Shown here: in pieces, positions 1-4,840 of the stretch
Position numbering within the stretch: the first letter of the stretch is position 1
Layout: each line of letters starts with the position of its first letter
Assembly (NCBI GenBank): GCA_019234175.1
Contig: JAFALP010000438.1
Location: forward strand, 1 to 5,872
Length of the DNA stretch: 5,872 bases
Direction of reading: 5' to 3'
Origin: Actinomycetota bacterium
GTDB taxonomy: Bacteria; Actinomycetota; Thermoleophilia; Gaiellales; Gaiellaceae
The notes under the pieces: model-generated
Databases searched by the model: none
Seen by the model: only the letters and a program-made list of their open reading frames with translations
What the model was told of the DNA's origin: nothing
Made by a program: the position numbers and the translations under genes

Positions 1-234
1 CGGTACGGCTGGGACGACGCGGCCGAACGGATCCAGGAGCTGTATCTCGCCGGACACCACCGCGAGGCGATCGCGGCCGTACCGGACGAGCTCGTCGACG
101 CGGTCGCGCTCGTCGGGCCGAAGGAGCGCATCGCCGACCGCCTCGCCGCGTGGCGCGAGACGCCGGTGACGACGATCGTCGTCGGGTCACCGCAGCCGGA
201 AGCGCTGCAGGCGATGGCCGAGCTCGTCCTCTAG
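1..234 (+). CDS. LLM-class (luciferase-like, probably F420-dependent) oxidoreductase, C-terminal end only
   Basis: The reading frame is open from the first base and ends at TAG 232-234, leaving 77 residues of a protein that starts outside the window. The peptide begins RYGWDDAAERIQELYLAG and contains AVPDELVDAVALVGPKERI followed by a DRLAAWRE segment and a short hydrophobic strand (TTIVVGS). This is the usual C-terminal pattern of LLM-class oxidoreductases, TIM-barrel enzymes that in actinobacteria mostly use cofactor F420 for hydride transfer. The substrate cannot be told, because the catalytic and cofactor-binding parts lie upstream. Third codon positions are almost all G or C, which supports the frame. 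The gene converges on the minus-strand gene at 231-512, and the two stop codons overlap in one CTAG. Family assignment is from recognised sequence pattern and is fairly secure; the F420 dependence is inferred. Confidence 0.85.
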   Translation, partial: RYGWDDAAERIQELYLAGHHREAIAAVPDELVDAVALVGPKERIADRLAAWRETPVTTIVVGSPQPEALQAMAELVL

Positions 235-512
235 ACGACCCAGACGCAGCCGTCCCAGTACGCCTCGACGCGACGTGGAAAGCGGCGCGCCTCCACGTGC
301 AGCTCGTCGGGAAGACGAGAGAGGCCCTCGGGGACGTACAGCTCGAACCGCTCGGACGGGACCTGCCGGAAGGTGGTGTCCGGCTTCGGCTGCTCGGAGG
401 CGACGAGCGACTCGGTGGGATGGCAGCAGCGGGACGCCTTCAGCCAGACGTACAGCCGTCCACCGCGCTCTTCGATGAGGTCGACCGCGGAGTCGGAGGC
501 GACTACCCGCAT
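231..512 (-). CDS. Small conserved-looking protein of unknown function with a Cys-Cys motif
   Basis: This encodes 93 residues starting at ATG 512-510 (MRVVASDSAVDLIEERGG) and ending at TAG 233-231. An in-frame TTG at 530-528 would add six residues (MGHNSD). I prefer the ATG because the protein then begins directly with a beta-strand-like segment; the nearest purine-rich stretch is a GGGG about 12 nt upstream, so the ribosome-site evidence is weak for both starts. The product is soluble, with no signal peptide or membrane segment. Visible marks are an Asp/Glu-rich helix, the strand RLYVWLKASRCC with adjacent cysteines at 29-30, the strand RFELYVP, and a C-terminal RVEAYWDGCVWVV with a third cysteine at 89. 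The order helix, strand, cysteine, then two later strands recalls A-type (HesB/IscA-like) iron-sulfur scaffold folds, but this is only a loose resemblance and no function is assigned. Confidence 0.75.
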   Translation of the reverse strand: MRVVASDSAVDLIEERGGRLYVWLKASRCCHPTESLVASEQPKPDTTFRQVPSERFELYVPEGLSRLPDELHVEARRFPRRVEAYWDGCVWVV

Positions 513-581
513 GTCGGAATTGTGCCCCAAAAATGCCTAGTCCCCGTGAACCCGAGGGCCCACAGGGACTTGGCAGACGGC

Positions 582-610
582 AATCTGTCAGATCGGGAGC
601 GCCGTGTCAA
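582..610 (-). promoter_or_regulatory. Candidate sigma70-type promoter for the 93-aa gene
   Basis: On the minus strand a perfect TTGACA (610-605) is followed after exactly 17 nt by CAGATT (587-582), which matches the -10 consensus TATAAT at three of six positions. Transcription would begin near 575, giving a leader of roughly 63 nt to the ATG at 512. A perfect TTGACA is unlikely by chance in DNA this GC-rich, and it lies just behind the stop codon of the upstream minus-strand gene, where a promoter for the next gene is expected. The weak -10 box keeps this tentative. Confidence 0.4.
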
Positions 611-615
611 ACGGC
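583..615. repeat. Two short inverted repeats overlapping the candidate promoter
   Basis: ATCTGTCAGAT (583-593) is a perfect 5+1+5 palindrome lying across the candidate -10 box. GCCGTGTCAAACGGC (601-615) is a 5+5+5 inverted repeat that contains the -35 box and abuts the stop codon of the pilin-like gene. Either could be an operator half, or a weak hairpin at the end of the upstream transcript. No T-run follows, so an intrinsic terminator is not supported. Confidence 0.3.
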
Positions 616-953
616 TAGCAGCCGCCGGGCTGCGGCGAGCCGCCGGGCCCGTCCTCGTGCTCGCTGCCCGAGGTCGTCTGCAGGCAGTAGGAGCTCGCGT
701 CCGCGCGCACGAGGACGACGCCGAACGAGGCGGGGAGCGTGGCGCCGACGTACGTCCCGGACTGCGCGAAGATCGCGCCCATCTGCGCGTCCGCGCCCTG
801 GAAGTTCGTCGCGGCCACGTTGACCTGCGCCTGCTGGATCTCCTGTGCCACGGTCGGCGACGCGGGGCTGTTCGACTTCATGTCCTTGGCGACGAGGACG
901 CCGCCGATGACGAGCGCGATGAGGAGCGCGGGGAGGCCGAGGATGCGGGACAT
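615..953 (-). CDS. Single-pass secreted protein with pilin-like architecture
   Basis: This encodes 112 residues from ATG 953-951 to TAG 617-615. Residues 3-22 (ILGLPALLIALVIGGVLVA) form one hydrophobic segment, followed by KDMKSNSP, so the chain is probably anchored in the cytoplasmic membrane or held as a signal anchor with the rest outside. Residues about 34-65 (QEIQQAQVNVAATN region, rich in Ala and Gln) look like an alpha-helix continuing from the membrane segment. Then come strand-like stretches (GTYVGATLP, FGVVLVRADASSYCLQ) and a Gly/Pro tail ending SPQPGGC. Cys90 and the C-terminal Cys112 could close a disulfide loop like the D-region of type IV pilins. However, no prepilin peptidase site of the classic G/FTxxE type is visible, so 'pilin-like' describes shape only. 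GAGAGAG lies directly before the start. The gene is divergent from the zinc-binding gene at 992, with a 38-bp gap. Confidence 0.75.
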   Translation of the reverse strand: MSRILGLPALLIALVIGGVLVAKDMKSNSPASPTVAQEIQQAQVNVAATNFQGADAQMGAIFAQSGTYVGATLPASFGVVLVRADASSYCLQTTSGSEHEDGPGGSPQPGGC

Positions 954-991
954 CTCTCTCGGGTTATCGGCACGGCGTACCGTGGGGATGA
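954..991. promoter_or_regulatory. Divergent intergenic region with inverted repeat and a possible near-leaderless -10 box
   Basis: Only 38 bp separate the start codons of two divergent genes, so promoter elements for both must lie here or inside the neighbouring gene. CACGG-CGTA-CCGTG (971-984) is an inverted repeat with 5-bp arms and a 4-nt centre, a possible operator. On the minus strand GATAAC (968-963) matches TATAAT at four of six positions and would start transcription only a few bases before the ATG at 953, that is, a nearly leaderless message as is common in actinobacteria. No good -35 box accompanies it. GGGGATGA just before the GTG at 992 can serve as ribosome site for the plus-strand gene. 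Confidence 0.35.
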
Positions 992-1258
992 GTGATCGAG
1001 ATCGCCTGCGAGGCGTGCGGCTGGCTCGCGATCACGAGCCAGCCCGCCCATCTGGTCTGGGCCGAGCACGTGGAGTCGTGCCCGGCCGTCGGCGGCGCCG
1101 TCCGGCACATGCCGGAGCTTCCGGCCCTCCCGGCGCGGCTCCCGCAGGTCAACGCCTGCCGCCACCGGCTCGTGAGGAAGCAGATCGCGGTCACCCCCTC
1201 CGGCGCGAAGCGCTATGCGGTGATGTGCGAGCTCTGCGGCCGGTACATGGACGCCTAG
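992..1258 (+). CDS. Small Cys/His-rich protein, probable double zinc-binding motif
   Basis: This encodes 88 residues from GTG 992-994 to TAG 1256-1258. Cysteines and histidines are arranged in two clusters. The first is C6-x2-C9-x16-H26-x3-C30 (CEACGW ... HVESC), which fits a C2HC zinc knuckle or finger. The second is C56-x-H58 with C79-x2-C82 (CRH ... CELC) near the C-terminus. The family is not recognised; such small zinc-ribbon proteins may bind nucleic acid or protein partners, and no function is claimed. There is no membrane segment. An ATG four bases earlier (988) is in a different frame that lacks the Cys pattern, so GTG 992 is chosen, with GGGGA just upstream as ribosome site. The stop codon overlaps the stop of the minus-strand VOC gene in a shared CTAG at 1255-1258. 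Confidence 0.75.
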   Translation: MIEIACEACGWLAITSQPAHLVWAEHVESCPAVGGAVRHMPELPALPARLPQVNACRHRLVRKQIAVTPSGAKRYAVMCELCGRYMDA

Positions 1259-1590
1259 CGGCGAGTCGCGATCCGCAGCCGGTTGCCGTCCGGATCGGCG
1301 ATGTCGACCTCGCGGCCGGCGAGGCCATCTTCGTCCACGGGCTCGCCGAACTCCTGTGCGACCGCGTCGACGTCGTTCACGTACAGGTGGATGAGCGTGT
1401 CCGGCCGCGCGTCGCCCGTGTGCTCGGACAGGTAGAGGCGAACGCGGCCGCGCGCGACGGACACGAACCAGGGGAAGTTCGGCTCGAACTGGTGCCGCCA
1501 CTCCTCCTCGAACCCGAGGCGCGCGTACCACGCGACGGCGCGGTCGGCGTCCTCGACGCGGAGGACGGGGACGACCTCTTCCTCGTTCAC
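1255..1590 (-). CDS. VOC-superfamily protein (glyoxalase/bleomycin-resistance type)
   Basis: This encodes 111 residues from GTG 1590-1588 to TAG 1257-1255, about the usual size for a single-domain vicinal-oxygen-chelate protein, which dimerises to form two binding sites. The two beta-alpha-beta-beta-beta modules are visible. Module one runs VVPVLRVEDADRAVAWYARLGF ... FVSVARGRVRLYLSEH (about 6-57). Module two runs TLIHLYVNDVDAVAQEFG ... REVDIADPDGNRLRI (about 65-107). The REVDIADPDGN ending is typical of bleomycin-resistance-like and glyoxalase-like members, and the WYARLGFEEEW start is also characteristic. Members bind drugs or act as lyases and dioxygenases; the ligand here is not predictable, and resistance should not be assumed. 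It is the last gene of the operon and its GTG overlaps the TGA of the deacetylase gene (GTGA), so its translation is likely coupled to it. No terminator hairpin follows. Confidence 0.88.
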   Translation of the reverse strand: MNEEEVVPVLRVEDADRAVAWYARLGFEEEWRHQFEPNFPWFVSVARGRVRLYLSEHTGDARPDTLIHLYVNDVDAVAQEFGEPVDEDGLAGREVDIADPDGNRLRIATRR

Positions 1591-2222
1591 GTGATGACGC
1601 GGTACACCGTGTACACCTCGGCGTACTCGCGGTTCACGTTGACGCCGTGCGTGCGCGCGACGTTCCAGACGTACTCGGGGTTCGCGTAGCGACGGTGCTG
1701 CTGCGACGCGTACTTCTCGAGCGCCGCCACCTTTCGATCGAGGTGCCGCTTCGCGAGCGACACGTACCACTGGTATGCGAAGTCGAAGTTGTTCCAGGGG
1801 ATCTCGTAGCCGAGGATGGTCGTGCGCTTGAACGCGCGCAGCCCCTCCTGCGCGACCGTCTGATGGTCCTGATGGATGTCGTGCAGGCTCGGCTGGAAGA
1901 CGACGTCCGGCTTCCAGTCCTCCCACATGCCGACGAGCAGCTCGAGGATCTCCTGCCGGCGCTCGGGGAACGTGCGCACGTCGAAGTCGTGCACGGTCAG
2001 CTGTTCCGCGGGGATGCCGAGCTCCGCGGTCGCCTCGCGCACCTCGCGCGCGAGCGTGTCCGGCGGGAACCCTTCCGGCAGCGAGCGGGTCGCGATCGAG
2101 AACGCGACGTACCGGACCTCGCAGCCGGCCTCGACGAGGCGCGCCATCGTGCCGCCGCAGCCGAACTCGCCGTCGTCGGTGTGCGGCGCGAGGACGAGCG
2201 CACGCTGCCACTGCTCGATCAC
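1587..2222 (-). CDS. PIG-L/LmbE-family zinc-dependent N-deacetylase
   Basis: This encodes 211 residues from GTG 2222-2220 to TGA 1589-1587. The N-terminal strand ALVLAPHTDDGEFGCGGT (8-25) carries the family signature: His14 and Asp17 as probable zinc ligands and Asp16 as probable catalytic base. The second signature, LHDIHQDHQTV (113-123), supplies a further ligand, most likely His120 within HxxH. PIG-L enzymes are Rossmann-like hydrolases that remove acetyl groups, usually from N-acetylglucosamine-type sugars (MshB in mycothiol synthesis, PIG-L in GPI anchors). The His-Thr-Asp-Asp variant here replaces the more usual His-Pro-Asp-Asp. No signal peptide is seen, so it is cytoplasmic. Its place behind a polysaccharide ligase/polymerase suggests a glycan or nucleotide-sugar substrate, which is inference. 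The GTG start overlaps the upstream TGA by GTGA; the upstream extension of this frame is a shadow of the neighbouring gene. Confidence 0.92.
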   Translation of the reverse strand: MIEQWQRALVLAPHTDDGEFGCGGTMARLVEAGCEVRYVAFSIATRSLPEGFPPDTLAREVREATAELGIPAEQLTVHDFDVRTFPERRQEILELLVGMWEDWKPDVVFQPSLHDIHQDHQTVAQEGLRAFKRTTILGYEIPWNNFDFAYQWYVSLAKRHLDRKVAALEKYASQQHRRYANPEYVWNVARTHGVNVNREYAEVYTVYRVIT

Positions 2223-3676
2223 ACCGGCACCGCCTCGCGCTGCTCCACCGCGGGCGGCGGAGGAGCGGGCCTCTTCTTCGGCGGCAGCGCGAACGCGACG
2301 AGCCCGAGCAGCAGCCACGTCGTCGGGTCCTCGAAGAAGTCGGCGTAGAAGAGCGAGTGCACGAGGACGGCGGCGAGCGAGATGCCGGCGGCGAGCGGCA
2401 CGAGACGGCGCGTACGCACCACGTCGGTCGCGCACGCGACGAGGAGCCAGACGAAGAGCGCGAAGCCGACGATCCCCGTCTCGGCGGCGACCGTCACCGG
2501 CGTGTCGTGCGAGGCCGCCGTCTTCAGGTTCTTCTTCCCGTGAAGCCGCTGCACGCGCCTAGCGTACGCATGCTGGAATCCACCCACGCCGACACCGCGC
2601 ACCGGATGGGCGCGCGCGATGCGGATGCCGTTGGCCACGAGGTCGTATCGGCCACTGGAGGCGCTGTTCAGGCCGCTCTTCGTGTGGTGCTCGAGCGAGC
2701 GGCGCACCGTCGGCTGCGCGACGGCGAGGCCGCCGAGGACGACGACGGCGAGCCCGACGGCGATGAGCGCCTTCCAGCGCCACGCGAGGAACGCGACGAG
2801 GATGACGGCGACGACGAGCGCGGCGAAGCTCGATTGCGAGAACGAGATGAGCAGGCCGAGCCAGATGACGACGATCGCGGCCGCAGCCGCCCATGCGAGG
2901 CGCGTCCACCGCCCGAGCGCGACGAGCACGACGCTCGGGATCAGCGCCACCACGAGGAACCGTCCGTAGACGGACGGATCCCAGAACACGGAGTTGACGC
3001 GGAAGAAAGCCGCATAGGCATTCGAAACGACCACCTTCGGGTTTTCGAACACGTTGCGCGTCTCGTACTGGTAGAAGCCCACGGCCGCGAAGACGATCCC
3101 CATGATCGTCACCTCGGCGTAGAGCGCCCAGAGCCCCAGCCGCTGCCACGGCAATCGCGCCACCCCGAGCGCGAGGACGGCGAACGGGATGTAGAACGCG
3201 AGCACCTCGATCGCGCCGGCGTGCACGTCCTGCGACCAGCCGAGCGAGAGGCCGACCCAGACGAGATAGAGCGCGAGCGGCCGCGTGATCGCGCGCAGCT
3301 CCCGCGACCGCGTGTCCCCGTGCGCGATCTCCCACGCGAGCTGGATCGCCGCCGCGAGGACGACGACGTAGAGCGGCACGAGCAGCTGGTGGTGCAGCCA
3401 GCCGATGCGGATGGGGATGCATGCGAGCGCGAGGATCGGCAGGAGCCACGGCTGCCGGCGGAACGCGGCAGCGAGCAGCGCCGCGAGCGCGAGGCCGGCG
3501 AACGTCCCGCCGACGGCCTCGGCGTAGTCGTGCGGCGCCGTCGCGGCGGCGATCATGCACGCGCCCAGCGCGGCGAACCCGAGCCCCGCGAGCCGGTCGC
3601 GCCGCGACGCGGCGAGCAGCAGGAGGGCAAGCCCGAGGCACGCCACCGGGCCGCCGAGCCGCGCGAGCCCGATCAC
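2219..3676 (-). CDS. O-antigen ligase / polymerase-type (WaaL/Wzy-like) polytopic membrane protein
   Basis: This encodes 485 residues from GTG 3676-3674 to TGA 2221-2219. About a dozen hydrophobic segments run through the chain (for example about 10-24, 30-46, 55-72, 78-90, 98-115, 132-148, 155-172, 183-202, 238-255, 260-279, 283-298, 301-320, 400-420, 425-445, 452-465). Hallmarks of the Wzy_C/O-antigen ligase family are present: FRVNSVFWDPSVYGRFL (225-241), FSQSSFAALVVA (279-290), and a large extracytoplasmic loop (about 321-399) with SSGRYDLVANGIRIARAHP and GVGVGGF. The loop ends in SHDTPVTVAAETGIVGF (389-405), which corresponds to the family's H-N-x-x-L...G-x-x-G motif with Asp replacing Asn. 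Such proteins join or transfer lipid-linked oligosaccharides at the outer face of the membrane, for exopolysaccharide, O-antigen or teichoic-type polymers. The tail is Pro/Lys rich (PPKKRPAPPPP) and cytosolic or disordered. Whether it is polymerase or ligase cannot be decided from sequence. Confidence 0.9.
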   Translation of the reverse strand: MIGLARLGGPVACLGLALLLLAASRRDRLAGLGFAALGACMIAAATAPHDYAEAVGGTFAGLALAALLAAAFRRQPWLLPILALACIPIRIGWLHHQLLVPLYVVVLAAAIQLAWEIAHGDTRSRELRAITRPLALYLVWVGLSLGWSQDVHAGAIEVLAFYIPFAVLALGVARLPWQRLGLWALYAEVTIMGIVFAAVGFYQYETRNVFENPKVVVSNAYAAFFRVNSVFWDPSVYGRFLVVALIPSVVLVALGRWTRLAWAAAAAIVVIWLGLLISFSQSSFAALVVAVILVAFLAWRWKALIAVGLAVVVLGGLAVAQPTVRRSLEHHTKSGLNSASSGRYDLVANGIRIARAHPVRGVGVGGFQHAYARRVQRLHGKKNLKTAASHDTPVTVAAETGIVGFALFVWLLVACATDVVRTRRLVPLAAGISLAAVLVHSLFYADFFEDPTTWLLLGLVAFALPPKKRPAPPPPAVEQREAVPV

Positions 3677-4575
3677 CCGACGACCACCGTCGCCGTGCTC
3701 ACGTGGCCGCGCTCGCTCACGCTGAGTCCGTACGAGCCTGCCGCGCGCGGCGCCGTCAGCTTCAGCACGCGGCCGGAGGCGAACCCCTTCCGCACGCCGA
3801 GCGTCCAGTGGTAGCGCTTCGCGTCCGTCGAGACGGCGACGCGGATGCGGCCGCCACGGCTTACGTGCAGGCGCTTCACCGCGAGCGTGATGTACCGCAG
3901 CCTCACCGCGACGTGCTGCACCTTCACCGCGCGGTTGCCGGCGGCATCGACGGCGCCGACGACGAGCACGTAGCGGCCCGGCGGCAGCAGCTTGCCGTCG
4001 ACCTTGCCGCCCCACGACACCTTGTCCTTCTCCTTCCCCGAGCGGCCGCGGATGACGCGGTGGCCGTCCACGGAGACGAGGACGTGCGCGCCCTCGCTCA
4101 GCTTGTAGTGGATCGTCACAGTGTCGAACTGGTGGTCGCCGTCGGGCGAGAACGCCTTCGGCGCCACCCCTGCGTCGAGGACGGCGGGCAGATGCGTCTC
4201 CAGGACGAGCGCGTTCGGAAGCAGGATCGTGCGGTGCTGCCTCGCGAAATGGATCTCGAGGTGGTACGTCCCCTGCGCCGCGCCGGCGCCGTTCCACACG
4301 AACGTCCGGAAGCCGCGGCGCACGCGCTCTCCCGTGGCGAGCGTCGCGACCGCGTTGCCGTGCGAGTCGCGGATGGTGGCCGTGATCTCGTCGGCCCGCC
4401 GGAAGCGGACACGGATCGCCGCGGTCGTGCGCGCGGGCGGCGAGACGTACATGCGGACGACCTTCGTCCCGACGATGGGGCTCTTCGTGAGCTTCAGCCG
4501 CTCGGTGATCGCGAAGGCGGCCGCCGTCGCGACGAGCAGGCCGACGAGAACCCCCGTCGAGAGAATCCGCTGCAA
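3673..4575 (-). CDS. Exported protein with FlgD-like/Ig-like domains
   Basis: This encodes 300 residues from TTG 4575-4573 to TGA 3675-3673. Residues 4-22 (ILSTGVLVGLLVATAAAFA) form a signal peptide or membrane anchor. Three beta-rich units follow. Unit one (about 48-110) carries ITATIRDSHGNAVATL and ends FVWNGAGAAQGTYHLEI. Unit two (about 139-216) begins AFSPDGDHQFDTVTIHYKLS and ends with VSWGGKVDGKLLPPGRYVLVV and AVDAAGNRAV. Unit three (about 230-299) is a shorter strand-rich domain. The FSPDGD...DTVTIxYxLSE pattern and the W-x-G...L-P-x-G-x-Y pattern are those of FlgD-type Ig domains found in many secreted proteins, where they act as spacers or binding modules. No catalytic motif is seen. 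TTG is the only plausible start: an in-frame TAG lies just upstream (4590-4588), no ATG or GTG occurs before the hydrophobic segment, and no clear ribosome site is present. Translation probably reinitiates after the upstream stop 7 bp away. It is likely a surface or glycan-associated partner of the ligase gene. Confidence 0.85.
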   Translation of the reverse strand: MQRILSTGVLVGLLVATAAAFAITERLKLTKSPIVGTKVVRMYVSPPARTTAAIRVRFRRADEITATIRDSHGNAVATLATGERVRRGFRTFVWNGAGAAQGTYHLEIHFARQHRTILLPNALVLETHLPAVLDAGVAPKAFSPDGDHQFDTVTIHYKLSEGAHVLVSVDGHRVIRGRSGKEKDKVSWGGKVDGKLLPPGRYVLVVGAVDAAGNRAVKVQHVAVRLRYITLAVKRLHVSRGGRIRVAVSTDAKRYHWTLGVRKGFASGRVLKLTAPRAAGSYGLSVSERGHVSTATVVVG

Positions 4576-4582
4576 AGCGGCG

Positions 4583-4840
4583 TCAGTCTACGCGCGCGAC
4601 CGAAGCGATCCGGACGTTGTCGCGCAGCCGCACGGCTGCGAGCGTGGCCGCCGTGAAGACGACGTAGGCGCCGGACACGCCGAGCCAGCTGTTCCCGTTC
4701 GGGTCGACGCGCTGCCGAGGAACATCCAGCCGGAGAGCTTCGCCTGCGTGGTGCCGAGCTTGTAGTGGCGCAACCCGCCCACCGACTTGAAGACGGCGCC
4801 GGCCGACGGCGATCCCCGCGACGACGAACTGCCACGTCAC
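4583..4840 (-). CDS. Small membrane protein gene with frame-shifted middle segment (compensating indels or assembly errors)
   Basis: The uninterrupted frame from GTG 4840-4838 to TGA 4585-4583 gives 85 residues, but the middle third is not in the coding frame. The start (TWQFVVAGIAVG) and the end (VDPNGNSWLGVSGAYVVFTAATL, then AAVRLRDNVRIASVARVD) look like real membrane-protein sequence with G/C third positions. Between about 4800 and 4709 this frame reads an Arg-rich stretch with only about half of third positions G/C. The neighbouring frame there reads AVFKSVGGLRHYKLGTTQAK followed by LSGWMFLGS, with 30 of 30 third positions G or C. One extra base near 4801 (in GGCCGG) and one missing base near 4709-4710 would explain it. 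The repaired protein would have an N-terminal membrane segment, a basic loop, and a second membrane segment at the C-terminal half. The family is not recognised. It overlaps the CysNC stop by GTGA and precedes the Ig-domain gene by 7 bp. Confidence 0.6.
   Translation of the reverse strand: MTWQFVVAGIAVGRRRLQVGGRVAPLQARHHAGEALRLDVPRQRVDPNGNSWLGVSGAYVVFTAATLAAVRLRDNVRIASVARVD

Noticed and set aside
601..615. Intrinsic terminator after the pilin-like gene
   Set aside because: The stem is only 5 bp and no T-run follows on the minus strand, so it was listed as an inverted repeat instead.
1255..1590. Drug-resistance gene call for the VOC protein
   Set aside because: The sequence fits the broad bleomycin-resistance/glyoxalase superfamily, but nothing indicates drug binding and the context is a glycan operon.
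739..1689. Plus-strand open frame of 316 codons
   Set aside because: It crosses the pilin-like gene, the zinc-motif gene and the VOC gene, has low-quality composition, and misses the Cys pattern seen from GTG 992.
1591..2211. N-terminal extension of the VOC frame
   Set aside because: It is a shadow of the deacetylase gene; the VOC domain is complete from GTG 1590.
2223..2435. N-terminal extension of the deacetylase frame
   Set aside because: It is Arg/Ala-rich sequence overlapping the end of the ligase gene. The family's N-terminal strand starts a few residues after GTG 2222.
2357..3814. Long plus-strand open frame (485 codons)
   Set aside because: It is antisense to the ligase gene and gives an Arg/Asp/Glu-rich, low-complexity product with no domain pattern. 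Such frames arise automatically opposite GC-rich genes.
3677..4297. N-terminal extension of the ligase frame
   Set aside because: The extension is Arg-rich and lies entirely over the Ig-domain gene in another frame; the membrane protein begins naturally at GTG 3676 with a GTGA overlap.
3421..4656. Long plus-strand open frame (411 codons) antisense to the Ig-domain gene
   Set aside because: The product is Arg/Ala-rich with no motifs, and the minus strand here has a clear exported Ig-domain protein in a GC3-rich frame.
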